Positions 5,309 to 5,846 of a DNA stretch of 5,846 nt are shown piece by piece (within the stretch, counting starts at the first letter, position 1; each line of letters starts with the position of its first letter). The notes under the pieces are model-generated. The model saw only the letters and a list, made by a program, of their open reading frames with translations, did not search any database and was not told the DNA's origin. The position numbers were made by a program, and so were the translations under genes. This DNA comes from Synechococcales cyanobacterium PMM_0003 (GTDB lineage: Bacteria; Cyanobacteriota; Cyanobacteriia; Pseudanabaenales; Pseudanabaenaceae), in assembly GCA_949128015.1 (NCBI GenBank), contig CASBRC010000015.1:1-5846 (forward strand), written 5' to 3'.

Positions 5309-5322
5309 TCCCATTGTTGGGA
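5309..5322. promoter_or_regulatory. Short palindrome TCCCA-TTGT-TGGGA after the KilA-N stop
   Basis: Five-base arms around a 4-bp spacer, with exactly the spacing and core (CCCA-N4-TGGG) of the palindromes at 680-699 and 2960-2979. It begins on the base after the KilA-N stop codon and precedes the true terminator by 8 bases. It may be a degenerate member of the same family. Confidence 0.4.
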
Positions 5323-5330
5323 ATATTTGC

Positions 5331-5357
5331 AACCCGTCGCACTCAGACGGGTTTTTT
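5331..5357 (+). terminator. Intrinsic terminator of the KilA-N gene
   Basis: AACCCGTC (5331-5338) and GACGGGTT (5346-5353) form a perfect 8-bp stem with a 7-base loop, and the stem runs into T5352-T5357. It lies 23 bases after the stop codon. This is a textbook rho-independent terminator and makes the KilA-N gene a single-gene transcript. Confidence 0.9.
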
Positions 5358-5388
5358 GTGGGCAATGTTAGCTGAGATAGGCGATCGG

Positions 5389-5517
5389 TAAAGTCATACG
5401 AAAACGTCATAATTTATATGTATATATGCCTTCTGTGACAAGCTTAAACCTATATACAGTAACGATTGCAGACATTGTAAAAACAGAGTGTCAAATTACC
5501 CCAATATTCCCATAATC
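5389..5517. repeat. Direct repeat, copy B (downstream of the KilA-N gene)
   Basis: This is the second copy of the element at 4208-4335, in the same orientation and starting 32 bases after the KilA-N terminator. TAAAGTCATA (5389-5398) and the GTGACA...GCAG.CATT core (5435-5476) are conserved; the A/T-rich middle differs and has one extra base; GTCATA is doubled here (5393-5398 and 5406-5411). Unlike copy A, no clear promoter and gene follow it. The region between it and the 5644-5673 hairpin has no credible ORF. Confidence 0.8.
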
Positions 5518-5583
5518 TGACTTCGGAGGCAGAGCAAATTAAGGGCGATCGGGGCAAAAGTAGGGAAATCTACCGGATAAACC

Positions 5584-5616
5584 TGAAGTTATAGAGGCAA
5601 TTTCAAAGCTTTTTTT
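5584..5616 (+). terminator. Weak terminator-like hairpin with T7
   Basis: TGAAGTT (5584-5590) pairs with AATTTCA (5599-5605), with one G-U pair and an 8-base loop. Four bases later there is a run of seven T (5610-5616). The stem is A/T-rich and set back from the T-run, so termination would be inefficient at best. Confidence 0.25.
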
Positions 5617-5643
5617 CATCTAGTCACTCGCAGGTAAATAAAT

Positions 5644-5673
5644 TGCAGCCGGGTCATTCTCTGGCTGCATTTT
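5644..5673 (+). terminator. Intrinsic terminator with no gene upstream
   Basis: TGCAGCC (5644-5650) and GGCTGCA (5663-5669) form a perfect 7-bp GC-rich stem with a 12-base loop, followed by TTTT (5670-5673). A plus-strand terminator here, 287 bases after the KilA-N terminator and with no ORF between, implies either a short noncoding RNA starting in or after repeat copy B, or a second stop for read-through. On the minus strand the following tail is AATTTATTT, less suitable. Confidence 0.6.
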
Positions 5674-5765
5674 AATAGGACGCTACAGAAATAACCGGAC
5701 TCTACCATTAACAGTTGGGCAATATATTTTATCAAAATCTTTTTAAATATTTTGGCTTTTTTACT

Positions 5766-5780
5766 TTTGCTTTGCTTTGC
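5766..5780. repeat. Three tandem TTTGC units
   Basis: TTTGC occurs three times in a row and is followed by TTT. It is a simple slippage repeat in A/T-rich noncoding sequence, and no function is apparent. Confidence 0.8.
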
Positions 5781-5846
5781 TTTAATGTAGCTTCAGTATG
5801 CTAAATTTTCCTAGTTTTAAAAAATGCTCAGAGGGGGGGTCTGGGG

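Larger units (their letters stand above)
5518..5846. other. Noncoding stretch to the right edge
   Basis: I see no protein gene on either strand here. It holds a small hairpin-like segment (TCTG...CAGA, 5516-5533), a weak hairpin with a T-run (5584-5616), a good terminator hairpin (5644-5673), a long A/T-rich run (about 5718-5768), three tandem TTTGC units (5766-5780) and a G-rich end with seven consecutive G (about 5833-5839). It may be the 3' part of a noncoding transcript followed by the border of the next unit outside the window. Confidence 0.5.

Noticed and set aside
4801..5410. Minus-strand frames at 4801-5076 and 5192-5410
   Set aside because: Both are antisense to the KilA-N gene, and the second also runs through the KilA-N terminator and into repeat copy B. 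Neither shows a known motif.
4208..5517. The pair of repeats as a CRISPR array or as prophage attachment sites
   Set aside because: There are only two units 1.18 kb apart with a gene between, no short spacers, no integrase or tRNA gene in the window, and att cores are usually identical rather than drifted.
5821..5846. G-rich end of the window as a G-quadruplex
   Set aside because: Only one run of seven G and one of four G are visible, which is too few tracts to form an intramolecular quadruplex without sequence beyond the edge.

Overview
The window looks like a piece of prophage, or of a temperate phage adapted to its host, from a cyanobacterium, most likely a filamentous one. The host call rests on the many CGATCG/GCGATCGC words. 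Four exact GCGATCGC octamers (57-64, 2498-2505, 3752-3759, 4342-4349) and more than a dozen CGATCG hexamers lie inside and between the genes, which is the HIP1 signature of cyanobacterial genomes. The phage call rests on a complete large terminase and a portal protein in the usual gene order, plus a KilA-N DNA-binding protein.

Layout. The minus-strand block reads right to left: an unrecognised 355-aa protein (4047-2980), a probable small terminase (2910-2386), the large terminase (2399-963, overlapping the previous gene by 14 bases) and the N-terminal 223 residues of a portal protein, which runs off the left edge (670-1). This is a DNA-packaging and head module. A small plus-strand ORF (746-907) sits between the terminase and portal genes. 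A divergent control region (4048-4465) separates this block from a plus-strand KilA-N gene (4466-5308), which has an extended -10 promoter, a structured leader, a strong Shine-Dalgarno and a strong intrinsic terminator. From 5359 to the right edge there is no convincing protein gene, only a second copy of a repeat and one or two terminator-like hairpins.

The least explained features are cis-acting. (1) An imperfect direct repeat of about 130 bp flanks the KilA-N gene (4208-4335 and 5389-5517), with a core of 38 identities in 42 positions. (2) A palindrome of the form AATTCCCA-N4-TGGGAATT occurs at three gene borders (680-699, 2960-2979, 5309-5322), and its half-site octamer is found six times in the window. 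(3) The KilA-N leader could form interleaved, pseudoknot-like stems. One reading, which is inference, is that the KilA-N protein or an unseen repressor uses these repeats to control the divergent packaging operon. The right-hand repeat may mark the start of a noncoding transcript that ends at the 5644-5673 hairpin.

Limits: no homology search was possible. Family calls for the terminase and KilA-N proteins rest on readable motifs. The portal and small terminase calls rest partly on gene order, and the 355-aa and 53-aa proteins are unidentified.
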